Below the pieces are notes generated by a model. The model made no database searches, was not told the DNA's origin, and saw only the letters and a program-made list of their open reading frames with translations. A DNA stretch of 64,000 bases from Isochrysis galbana (lineage: Eukaryota > Haptophyta > Isochrysidales > Isochrysidaceae): NCBI GenBank assembly GCA_018136815.1, contig CM030941.1, positions 132,239-196,238 on the forward strand. Direction: 5' to 3'. Below, piece after piece: positions 51,743 through 61,200 of this stretch. Made by a program: the position numbers and the translations under genes. Numbering within the stretch: position 1 is the first letter of the stretch; the number at the start of each line of letters is the position of its first letter.

Positions 51743-54511
51743 ATGCCCGTAGTCACCCCCGAGGAAAGCTCCATGAGCTCCCCGCAAGAACCGCATTCCG
51801 CGCTAGCTGCCGGCGCGCCCTCGCAGGCCATCTCCAAGAGTGAGATGAGCCTTGCTCTGACAAGCACAAAATCTTCGCTCGCGCCTTCGGCTCCGGTCGT
51901 CACGTCGAGTTCTTCCCTTGAGAAATCTTCATCGTCCCCGCGTCATGAGCCCGTCTCTTCTTCTTCTCTTCCCGAACTGTTCGGGTCGAAGTCTCCTGGG
52001 GAAGAGAGCCTCGTGGGACCCCTCCCTTCTTCAAAGGAGAGCCTTTCCGAGCCAGTTCTCCCCCCCTCTCGCCTCTCCGCGCCGACGGTCGAAGTTCCGC
52101 CGCCTCCGCGGGCCTCTACTCACACCCCATCAACTGGAGCTGGAATGGGTCCTCTAACCTCGTCTGTTGCTCCACCGGTGGCCTTTCCTCTCCTTTCTTT
52201 TGCTGATCCTTTGCCAAGTGTTCATTCCTCTCTCAATCCCTCTGTGGTTGGTGCTGAAGATGATGTGGATTCCGTCCGGTCCCTCCCTCCTTTCGAGCCC
52301 CCACCATGTGAAGAGTTTGTTCCACCCCCGTCGACGTATTCGTACCCCAAACGTAACGTCGTTCCACCTCCGACCGCCACCGTCGGCGCCGCCCAAATCA
52401 TGGACCAACAAGTCCAGATCGAGGCTCTCCGCGGCGCTGTCGACCGCCTCGAGTCCTCTACCCTCCAAGCCGCCCAGCGCCACGAAGAATTTCAGCGAGA
52501 GGTGGGGTCTACCTTCAACACGATACTCAACATTCTACAGGGCCAAGCGGGCACTACGACTTCGTCTCGAGTCGAAACTTCGCCACCGCTTGTGGAAGAA
52601 GGAGACAACTCCATCGGTGCTCCCCCTGCCTCGGCCAAGTTCCCTTCTCAACCTTTGCCCGCCGCGCCGTTCTCCGTTCCGCCAAATCCGATTTCCGATC
52701 CCGTACCCAATACACCCGTTCCTGTCCCGTCTGTCAAGCCTGTTTCTGATCCCCAACCTCCACCCACCGTCGCGGGCCTCCGCTCGCTTCCAAATCCGGC
52801 GACTCGGCGGCATCCCGTCGATCCAAGCCTCGCCGGGGATGTTTCTGAGCGAGAGGTCATCCTAGTCTCATGGGACCAACTGTTTAACATGTCCCCCTAT
52901 GAGGTAGCTTCTCTCTACAAGAACTCCGACGATTTCGAGCTAATCCACGCCATTCTCAACGGCGGCCTCTCTCGGGCCGGCAATGTTTGGCACTACCGTG
53001 TGTTTTTCGAGAAGGAGCACGTGACCAAGTGGGCTCGGAGCCGCTTCTTCCTCGACCGCACCCTCCATCACCAAGTCCGAATGGGCAAAGAGCTTTCCGA
53101 GATCAAGTTCCCCAAGGGCCTGGCCTCGGACAACGTCCAGACAGCGGCCACCTCTTGGAATGATTTTCGTCTGTCCTTCATCAAGCCACTCGAGCGCGCC
53201 CTCTCGCTCGGCTGCGACCACCGTGAAATCTTTACATCCTTGCTAGCGGCCGCCAACTTGTGCACCACCGGCAACCAAAGGATTTACGCCTTCCTCCTCG
53301 ATCTCGCCGAAGATCCGGTTCTCTCTCTCAATCCCGCGCTGGCCTGCGACGTGCTTCTCCGCAAGTGCGACGCCACCTTCGCGGCCAACGTGCCCGGCTT
53401 CGCCAAAGACTCCGCCTCCATGGAGTGGGACCGGCTCGTAGCTCGTGAGGCCGGCTCCGATCTCTTAGAGTTATCCAAGAATTTGGTGCGGGCGTACGTC
53501 CGCAAGATGGGTGACGCGAAGGTGGATGCCACGACAGTCTGGGACCACCCGAACATGTCGCACGATATCAATCAACGATTCGAGTCCATCATTCGGAACG
53601 ACAAGGTCGACGCGGCTCGCGGCGTGGATAACGCGACCAAGTTCGGCGAGTATCTTGCAAAGACTCGCTTCCGCGTCGAGAACCACGAGCTTCCTCGTTC
53701 GGCCCTTTCGTGCGTCAACCTCTGCCAACGCTACTTGAGCCCGTACGAACAGTCCCGTGCTGGCCAACAACAAACGTCGGTCACGGTCGCCGCCGTGACG
53801 CCGCCGGCGACTACTTCCAAGTCCACCAAGACCGCCAAGGTTGCTAAGACTGCCTCTAACCCCGCAGACACTACGGCTTCGATGGTCGCCGCCGTCCAAG
53901 CGGCGGTGGCCGAGGCATTAAAATCGCAAAACAACAACTCGAACCGCAAGGCGACTGGCGCTGACAATCGTCGGGCTCCGCCTCCGCCTACGAATTACTC
54001 CGCATCGTCTCCGTTACCGGACGCACTTCTTGACCGTCCTCTCGGCAAAATCACGTCTTCTCGTCGCCAATGTGATCCCCCTCCGAACGGCCTTGGGCTT
54101 CCGGCCGATTCGGGCCTCTCGGAATGGGATCCAGGTAGCTGGTCTCGAGCTCGAGCCCGCTTCTGGCAAATTTCTCGTTACGCTGGTCACCCGGCCCTTC
54201 GCGCTGCGCTCACGCGCTGCCGGCCCTCCGATGCCACCATGACGGCGCCGCGTCTCGACGACCTAGACCGCGACGTCAAGGAGTGGACCGACGCCAACGG
54301 CTGCGCGTACTGCGCCTTTCGTCCCCGGGCTCCATCTGGTACGCCCGAGGCAGACCTGTGGAAGTATGGCACGGGCGACGGAGCTCATAACCCCGTCGTT
54401 TGCCAACCGTACATTCGTTTTCTCTGCGAAGGCGGCAGTGGCGAGTGTGGTAACGACCCAGAAGTCCACCGCCGCCTCCGCACGATGGTCGTTCTCCGTC
54501 CGGCCCAGTAG
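51743..54511 (+). CDS. gag: Ty3/gypsy-type gag
   Basis: From ATG 51743 the frame gives 922 residues to a TAG. Residues 1 to about 360 are Ser/Pro-rich and disordered. A folded capsid-like region follows (about 375-680), with LVSWDQLFNMSPYEVASLYKN, a FEKEHVTKWARSRFFLD block and NLVRAYVRKMGD. A basic/Ala-rich linker contains KSTKTAKVAKTA. The C-terminus has a Cys cluster (CAYC, then VVCQPYIRFLC and GECG), a probable nucleic-acid-binding zinc motif different from the usual CCHC knuckle. It would package the element RNA. The codon usage is GC-rich like the host. The ATG choice is by position; an in-frame GTG-type extension upstream is ignored. Part of it recurs after the assembly gap. Confidence 0.75.
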   Translation: MPVVTPEESSMSSPQEPHSALAAGAPSQAISKSEMSLALTSTKSSLAPSAPVVTSSSSLEKSSSSPRHEPVSSSSLPELFGSKSPGEESLVGPLPSSKESLSEPVLPPSRLSAPTVEVPPPPRASTHTPSTGAGMGPLTSSVAPPVAFPLLSFADPLPSVHSSLNPSVVGAEDDVDSVRSLPPFEPPPCEEFVPPPSTYSYPKRNVVPPPTATVGAAQIMDQQVQIEALRGAVDRLESSTLQAAQRHEEFQREVGSTFNTILNILQGQAGTTTSSRVETSPPLVEEGDNSIGAPPASAKFPSQPLPAAPFSVPPNPISDPVPNTPVPVPSVKPVSDPQPPPTVAGLRSLPNPATRRHPVDPSLAGDVSEREVILVSWDQLFNMSPYEVASLYKNSDDFELIHAILNGGLSRAGNVWHYRVFFEKEHVTKWARSRFFLDRTLHHQVRMGKELSEIKFPKGLASDNVQTAATSWNDFRLSFIKPLERALSLGCDHREIFTSLLAAANLCTTGNQRIYAFLLDLAEDPVLSLNPALACDVLLRKCDATFAANVPGFAKDSASMEWDRLVAREAGSDLLELSKNLVRAYVRKMGDAKVDATTVWDHPNMSHDINQRFESIIRNDKVDAARGVDNATKFGEYLAKTRFRVENHELPRSALSCVNLCQRYLSPYEQSRAGQQQTSVTVAAVTPPATTSKSTKTAKVAKTASNPADTTASMVAAVQAAVAEALKSQNNNSNRKATGADNRRAPPPPTNYSASSPLPDALLDRPLGKITSSRRQCDPPPNGLGLPADSGLSEWDPGSWSRARARFWQISRYAGHPALRAALTRCRPSDATMTAPRLDDLDRDVKEWTDANGCAYCAFRPRAPSGTPEADLWKYGTGDGAHNPVVCQPYIRFLCEGGSGECGNDPEVHRRLRTMVVLRPAQ
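54509..54511 (+). promoter_or_regulatory. candidate readthrough TAG between gag and pol
   Basis: In the first copy the frame downstream of this TAG is open without a break to at least 55951 and is the pol frame. The TAG is followed by GTCGCCGGCGGGGCCCACGT, a GC-rich stretch that could fold. In the second copy (TAG at 58185) single-base differences add two further stops before the frames realign. Confidence 0.4.
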
Positions 54512-56986
54512 GTCGCCGGCGGGGCCCACGTCCGCGCTGTTACCCCGCTACCAGTCCAGGGTAGTGGGCCTGAACGCCACCCACCAAAAGATCGTATTAC
54601 GCTACGGCCGAGTACTTCTACGGCCTCCAACCGGTACCCCAAGATTCCCCAAGTTCCAGACAAGCCCTGCCACCTCCATCCCCCTCTTTCTCCTGCCTCC
54701 TCGCCGATTGCCCCTATTTCTCCCAATGCCGATGATTCCATCCTGATTCTCGATATCACGCACGAGTCCTCAAAACCAAGTCAACCGTCACCGCCTCTCT
54801 ATCAACTCAAGCCGCTCAACCGCTACCCCCCGCCACTCCTCAAGCATCCCCAGTCCAAGACCTCACGGTCTGCGAAAATCCAGCCGCCGCAGGCCCAATC
54901 CAACCTTCAATCCTTCAAATCAAATTTCGCATGTCCGAGCCACAAAACGTCTCCCGAGTACGAGTCCGAGTCCAAGTCACGTTCAGAATTACCCTCTTCG
55001 TCTTACGCCACCGCGAGCCCATCTACGAGTCTGAGCCCAGTCCAGTCATCACCGGTATCACCAGTCTCCATTACTACGACGATGGAGGCGCAGTTCTCCG
55101 GTTCTTCCCCACTTTCTTTCGAGTCCGAGTCCAAGCCTGTTTTGAGCAAACCCCGTTCTGAGCCATCCGAGTCCGAGTCCGAGTCCGAGTCCGAGTTTAC
55201 AACGTCACCGAGTCCTACCACGCGGTCGACCGCAGGATTAACGGAGCTCCAGCCACTTACTGAGCCTCCGACGACCATTCCTTCCGCGGGAGTGTTCACC
55301 TTCGGTCCTCCGCGCCCCGAGTCTGAGTCATTTGGAATCTCCGGTCACTTCCAGAATTCCAACCACAACCGAGCCCCGTTTCACGAGCCACCGCGTATCG
55401 AGTCCAAACACAAGCTGACGCCGAAGCCCTCGACGACAGCCACTGTGTCCTTGTCCGAGCCACCGTTCCGAGTCTCGCCGCAGCCGGCCTGCCACTCCAG
55501 CAGGCTGCACGCCGCCGAGCCGATCCCTTCCGTTTCCGTTCTGAGTCCGAGTCCAATCGCACAAGACAGTGCATCCCGAGCCCGCGTAATCAAGCCCGTC
55601 ACCGAGTCCGAGATTTCGGCCGCACCGAGCCAACCGGTGCTGGCCACCGTGCCCCTATTGTCATCACAAGCTTCAGCTTCGTCCTCACCGACGGTTGCGA
55701 CGCCAGGGGGCTTCACCTTTGAGCCGGCCCCGTCCGTTCCCATTTCGAAAGTTAGCCCTGTTATTGGCGTCCAGCACGCCAGAAACGACGAGTCCGAGTC
55801 CGAGTACAAATTAACGTCACCGCGGAGTCCGCGGTCGACCACCGGCGTTCCCACGCCACCCCATCAACCGAGAGCCCTGGAGGAGCTTGAACAGCCGTCT
55901 CCTAGCCCTCTCAAGTCGCCGAGTCTTCCGAATTCGAGTCTGAATCCACCGTAATTTCAGCGGTCCATCCACCCGCTAGCCCGAGCCAAGTCCTCCGAAG
56001 AATGCTTCGCATTGGCAGAACCTCTTCGGCCACTACCCACGCCAGCCGCTGCCGCAGAGCCACCACCCTGGCCCCAGCCTTCCCCGCAGCCGGCTTCTAC
56101 GACAGCCACGTCCCTTCTTTCGCCGGCGCCGACCCCGCCGACGACAGAATGCAACGACGTCTCCTCTTCCGACGTGACCATGGAGAGTGACCACAACTCC
56201 TCTGCACGTCGAGGAACGGCGGCCTCCCAAACCGAGCTTCTACGCCCATTGAGCCAGCCCAACCGAGTCCCTGAGCCATGTCCTTCATGTCTCTCACCGG
56301 TGGTCTCGCGGCCGCGGCGTCCGTCGCCGCCGTCCGACACCCCACTTCTCCGAGTTTCTTCGTCAATCCCGTCCTCCGAGCCCGTCTCTACGTCGTCGAT
56401 ATCCGAGTCTTCTTCCATTCGTCCTACGTCGCTGCGGCCACCGGTCGCCGCCTCCGAGCACTGGCCTGCCTCTCGATACCACTGCCACCACCATCATGCG
56501 CGTGGCAGCGATCAATGCGTCCGCGATCCAGTCCTTCGATTCCTCTCAAAACAACTCCGATGTCGGCACCCGTGATGATACCCCGTCACCCGCTCTCCAC
56601 GCTCTCGCCTCTCTTCGTGGCACGAGCGAGCGGCTCTGCGGTGGTATTACCTCGGCACCTCACGGAGGCAGCCCAAGAGCTTCGCCGGCCTCGCAATGGC
56701 ACCCTAGCCTCGCCTGCCGCCGCGCTACCCAAGCACTTCGATGAGCTTTGCGCTGAGCTCACGAAGATGAATCAACGAGTCCAAGACGGGCTGACGTCTG
56801 GCTGTCACGCACCACGCGTTCTCGTCGTTGGCGAGACGAGCGGCGTCGTCTCCTCCATGTTCCTACTCGCCGGTGCTGATGTAGCTACGTGCGATTTGTA
56901 TCCTTCCGAGATCGATTACGTGCCCCACTTCCAAGGCGACGCGCTTCATGTCCAAAACCTAGGTTGGGACCTAGTCATCGCCCACA
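54512..56986 (+). pseudogene. 5' part of pol, first (left) copy, frameshifted and cut by the gap
   Basis: It carries a long disordered region with ESESESE repeats (about 55170-55200). Single-base differences from the right copy (near 55910, 56012, 56464 and 56620) break the frame. It then enters the methyltransferase-like domain in another frame (VLVVGETSGVVSS at about 56818) and stops at the N run. The breaks probably reflect sequence errors, not biology. Confidence 0.6.
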
Positions 56987-57086
56987 NNNNNNNNNNNNNN
57001 NNNNNNNNNNNNNNNNNNNNNNNNNNNNNNNNNNNNNNNNNNNNNNNNNNNNNNNNNNNNNNNNNNNNNNNNNNNNNNNNNNNNNN
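56987..57086. other. assembly gap (100 N)
   Basis: Exactly 100 N, the conventional placeholder for a gap of unknown size. Confidence 1.
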
Positions 57087-58187
57087 CTCCGCCTCCATGG
57101 AGTGGGACCGCCTCGTAGCCGTAGCCGGCTCCGATCTCTTAGAGTTATCCAAGAATTTGGTGCGCGCGTACGTCCGCAAGATGGGTGACGCGAAGGTGGA
57201 TGCCACGACGGTCTGGGACCACCCAAACATGTCGCACGATATCAATCAACGATTCGAGTCCATCATTCGGAACGACAAGGTCGACGCGGCTCGCGGCGTG
57301 GATAACGCGACCAAGTTCGGCGAGTGTCTTGCAAAGACTCGCTTCCGCGTCGAGAACCACGAGCTCCCTCGTTCGGCCCTTTCGTGCGTCAACCTCTGCC
57401 AGCGCTACCTTGAGCCCGTACGAACAAGCCCGTGCTGGCCAACAACAAACGTCGGTCACGGTCGCCGCCGTGACGCCGCCGGCGACTACTTCCAAGTCCA
57501 CCAAGACCGCCAAGGTTGCTAAGACTGCCTCTAACCCCGCAGACACTACGGCTTCGATGGTCGCCGCCGTCCAAGCGGCGGTGGCCGAGGCATTAAAATC
57601 GCAAAACAACAACTCGAACCGCAAGGCGACTGGCGCTGACAATCGTCGGGCTCCGCCTCCGCCTACGAATTACTCCGCATCGTCTCCGTTACCGGACGCA
57701 CTTCTTGACCGTCCTCTCGGCAAAATCACGTCTTCTCGTCGCCAATGTGATCCCCCTCCGAACGGCCTTGGGCTTCCGGCCGATTCGGGCCTCTCGGAAT
57801 GGGATCCAGGTAGCTGGTCTCGAGCTCGAGCCCGCTTCTGGCAAATTTCTCGTTACGCTGGTCACCCGGCCCTTCGCGCTGCGCTCACGCGCTGCCGGCC
57901 CTCCGATGCCACCATGACGGCGGCCGCGTCTCGACGACCTAGACCGCGACGTCAAGGAGTGGACCGACGCCAACGGCTGCGCGTACTGCGCCTTTCCGTC
58001 CCCGGGCTCCATCTGGTACGCCCGAGGCAGACCTGTGGAAGTATGGCACGGGCGACGGAGCTCATAACCCCGTCGTTTGCCAACCGTACATTCGTTTTCT
58101 CTGCGAAGGCGGCAGTGGCGAGTGTGGTAACGACCAGAAGTCCACCGCCGCCTCCGCACGATGGTCGTTCTCCGTCCGGCCCAGTAG
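57087..58187 (+). pseudogene. gag: gag C-terminal part, second (right) copy
   Basis: It corresponds to 53410-54511. Frames shift at about 57407 and again at about 57917 relative to the intact left copy, so the Cys cluster is out of frame. It ends at the TAG 58185-58187. Likely a sequencing-error version of the same gene. Confidence 0.7.
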
Positions 58188-58248
58188 GTCGCCGGCGGGG
58201 CCCACGTCCGCGCTGTTACCCCCGCTACCAGTCCAGGGTAGTGGGCCT

Positions 58249-61200
58249 GAACGCCACCCACCAAAAGATCGTATTACGCTACGGCGAGTACTTCTACGGC
58301 CTCCAACCGGTACCCCAAGATTCCCCAAGTTCCAGACAAGCCCTGCCACCTCCATCCCCCTCTTTCTCCTGCCTCCTCGCCGATTGCCCCTATTTCTCCC
58401 AATGCCGATGATTCCATCCTGATTCTCGATATCACGCACGAGTCCTCAAAACCAAGTCAACCGTCACCGCCTCTCTATCAACTCAAGCCGCTCAACCGCT
58501 ACCCCCCGCCACTCCTCAAGCATCCCCAGTCCAAGACCTCACGGTCTGCGAAAATCCAGCCGCCGCAGGCCCAATCCAACCTTCAATCCTTCAAATCAAA
58601 TTTCGCATGTCCGAGCCACAAAACGTCTCCCGAGTACGAGTCCGAGTCCAAGTCACGTTCAGAATTACCCTCTTCGTCTTACGCCACCGCGAGCCCATCT
58701 ACGAGTCTGAGCCCAGTCCAGTCATCACCGGTATCACCAGTCTCCATTACTACGACGATGGAGGCGCAGTTCTCCGGTTCTTCCCCACTTTCTTTCGAGT
58801 CCGAGTCCAAGCCTGTTTTGAGCAAACCCCGTTCTGAGCCATCCGAGTCCGAGTCCGAGTCCGAGTCCGAGTTTACAACGTCACCGAGTCCTACCACGCG
58901 GTCGACCGCAGGATTAACGGAGCTCCAGCCACTTACTGAGCCTCCGACGACCATTCCTTCCGCGGGAGTGTTCACCTTCGGTCCTCCGCGCCCCGAGTCT
59001 GAGTCATTTGGAATCTCCGGTCACTTCCAGAATTCCAACCACAACCGAGCCCCGTTTCACGAGCCACCGCGTATCGAGTCCAAACACAAGCTGACGCCGA
59101 AGCCCTCGACGACAGCCACTGTGTCCTTGTCCGAGCCACCGTTCCGAGTCTCGCCGCAGCCGGCCTGCCACTCCAGCAGGCTGCACGCCGCCGAGCCGAT
59201 CCCTTCCGTTTCCGTTCTGAGTCCGAGTCCAATCGCACAAGACAGTGCATCCCGAGCCCGCGTAATCAAGCCCGTCACCGAGTCCGAGATTTCGGCCGCA
59301 CCGAGCCAACCGGTGCTGGCCACCGTGCCCCTATTGTCATCACAAGCTTCAGCTTCGTCCTCACCGACGGTTGCGACGCCAGGGGGCTTCACCTTTGAGC
59401 CGGCCCCGTCCGTTCCCATTTCGAAAGTTAGCCCTGTTATTGGCGTCCAGCACGCCAGAAACGACGAGTCCGAGTCCGAGTACAAATTAACGTCACCGCG
59501 GAGTCCGCGGTCGACCACCGGCGTTCCCACGCCACCCCATCAACCGAGAGCCCTGGAGGAGCTTGAACAGCCGTCTCCTAGCCCCTCTCAAGTCGCCGAG
59601 TCTTCCGAATTCGAGTCTGAATCCACCGTAATTTCAGCGGTCCATCCACCCGCTAGCCCGAGCCAAGTCCTCCGAAGAATGCTTCGCATTGCAGAACCTC
59701 TTCGGCCACTACCCACGCCAGCCGCTGCCGCAGAGCCACCACCCTGGCCCCAGCCTTCCCCGCAGCCGGCTTCTACGACAGCCACGTCCCTTCTTTCGCC
59801 GGCGCCGACCCCGCCGACGACAGAATGCAACGACGTCTCCTCTTCCGACGTGACCATGGAGAGTGACCACAACTCCTCTGCACGTCGAGGAACGGCGGCC
59901 TCCCAAACCGAGCTTCTACGCCCATTGAGCCAGCCCAACCGAGTCCCTGAGCCATGTCCTTCATGTCTCTCACCGGTGGTCTCGCGGCCGCGGCGTCCGT
60001 CGCCGCCGTCCGACACCCCACTTCTCCGAGTTTCTTCGTCAATCCCGTCCTCCGAGCCCGTCTCTACGTCGTCGATATCCGAGTCTTCTTCCATTCGTCC
60101 TACGTCGCTGCGGCCACCGGTCGCCGCCTCCGAGCACTGCCTGCCTCTCGATACCACTGCCACCACCATCATGCGCGTGGCAGCGATCAATGCGTCCGCG
60201 ATCCAGTCCTTCGATTCCTCTCAAAACAACTCCGATGTCGGCACCCGTGATGATACCCCGTCACCCGCTCTCCACGCTCTCGCCTCTCTTCGTGCACGAG
60301 CGAGCGGCTCTGCGGTGGTATTACCTCGGCACCTCACGGAGGCAGCCCAAGAGCTTCGCCGGCCTCGCAATGGCACCCTAGCCTCGCCTGCCGCCGCGCT
60401 ACCCAAGCACTTCGATGAGCTTTGCGCTGAGCTCACGAAGATGAATCAACGAGTCCAAGACGGGCTGACGTCTGGCTGTCACGCACCACGCGTTCTCGTC
60501 GTTGGCGAGACGAGCGGCGTCGTCTCCTCCATGTTCCTACTCGCCGGTGCTGATGTAGCTACGTGCGATTTGTATCCTTCCGAGATCGATTACGTGCCCC
60601 ACTTCCAAGGCGACGCGCTTCATGTCCAAAACCTAGGTTGGGACCTAGTCATCGCCCACCCGCCCTGCACGTACCTCTCCGCTGTCAGCAGTCAATGGCT
60701 CTCCCAAGAACCCGGACGTCGTGCCGCTCTTGAGTCGGCCGCTCGCGTCTTCAAGTCAATGGCCTCCGCCACTGCTCCGTTTGTAGCGGTCGAGAACCCT
60801 CGGATGCATGCGGAAGCTCGCCGTTTAGTCGGGGGGTTGACCCCGACCCAATTCGTCCAACCCTGGGAGCACGGCACTGGACACCAGAAAGCCACCGGGT
60901 TGTACCTCACCAAAGGGCTGCCGCCCCTCCAGCCAACTTGCGTCGTGGATGGCCGTGAGTCGGCCATGGCTAACCTCTCTCCTTCACCGCACCGTGGCGC
61001 TCTTCGCAGCCGCACCTACGTCGGTGTAGCTGGAGCGATGGCGATCCATTGGATGCCGGTTCTTCTTCGACATTTGAGCCAACAGCGAGACCAGACGTCG
61101 ACGAAGAAATTGTCCGCGTTAGAGCTACTCGCTTGCGCGCGGTGCAGCCTATTGGACCGGCCTTCACTTAGCTCGACCGAGGCTACCGCCTACGAGCCGT

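Larger units (their letters stand above)
53410..60660. repeat. near-identical 3.57 kb duplication around the gap
   Basis: 53410-56986 and 57087-60660 are the same sequence at an offset of 3672-3677 bp. The differences I can see are mostly single-base insertions or deletions in short homopolymers (for example near 53736, 54247, 54319, 54547, 54607, 55910, 56464, 56623). The left contig ends and the right contig starts inside the same element. Confidence 0.9.

Noticed and set aside
53410-60660. True tandem duplication of the retrotransposon
   Set aside because: Near-identity with scattered one-base indels, an exact 100 N run and copies ending and starting inside the element fit contig overlap better, though this needs reads.
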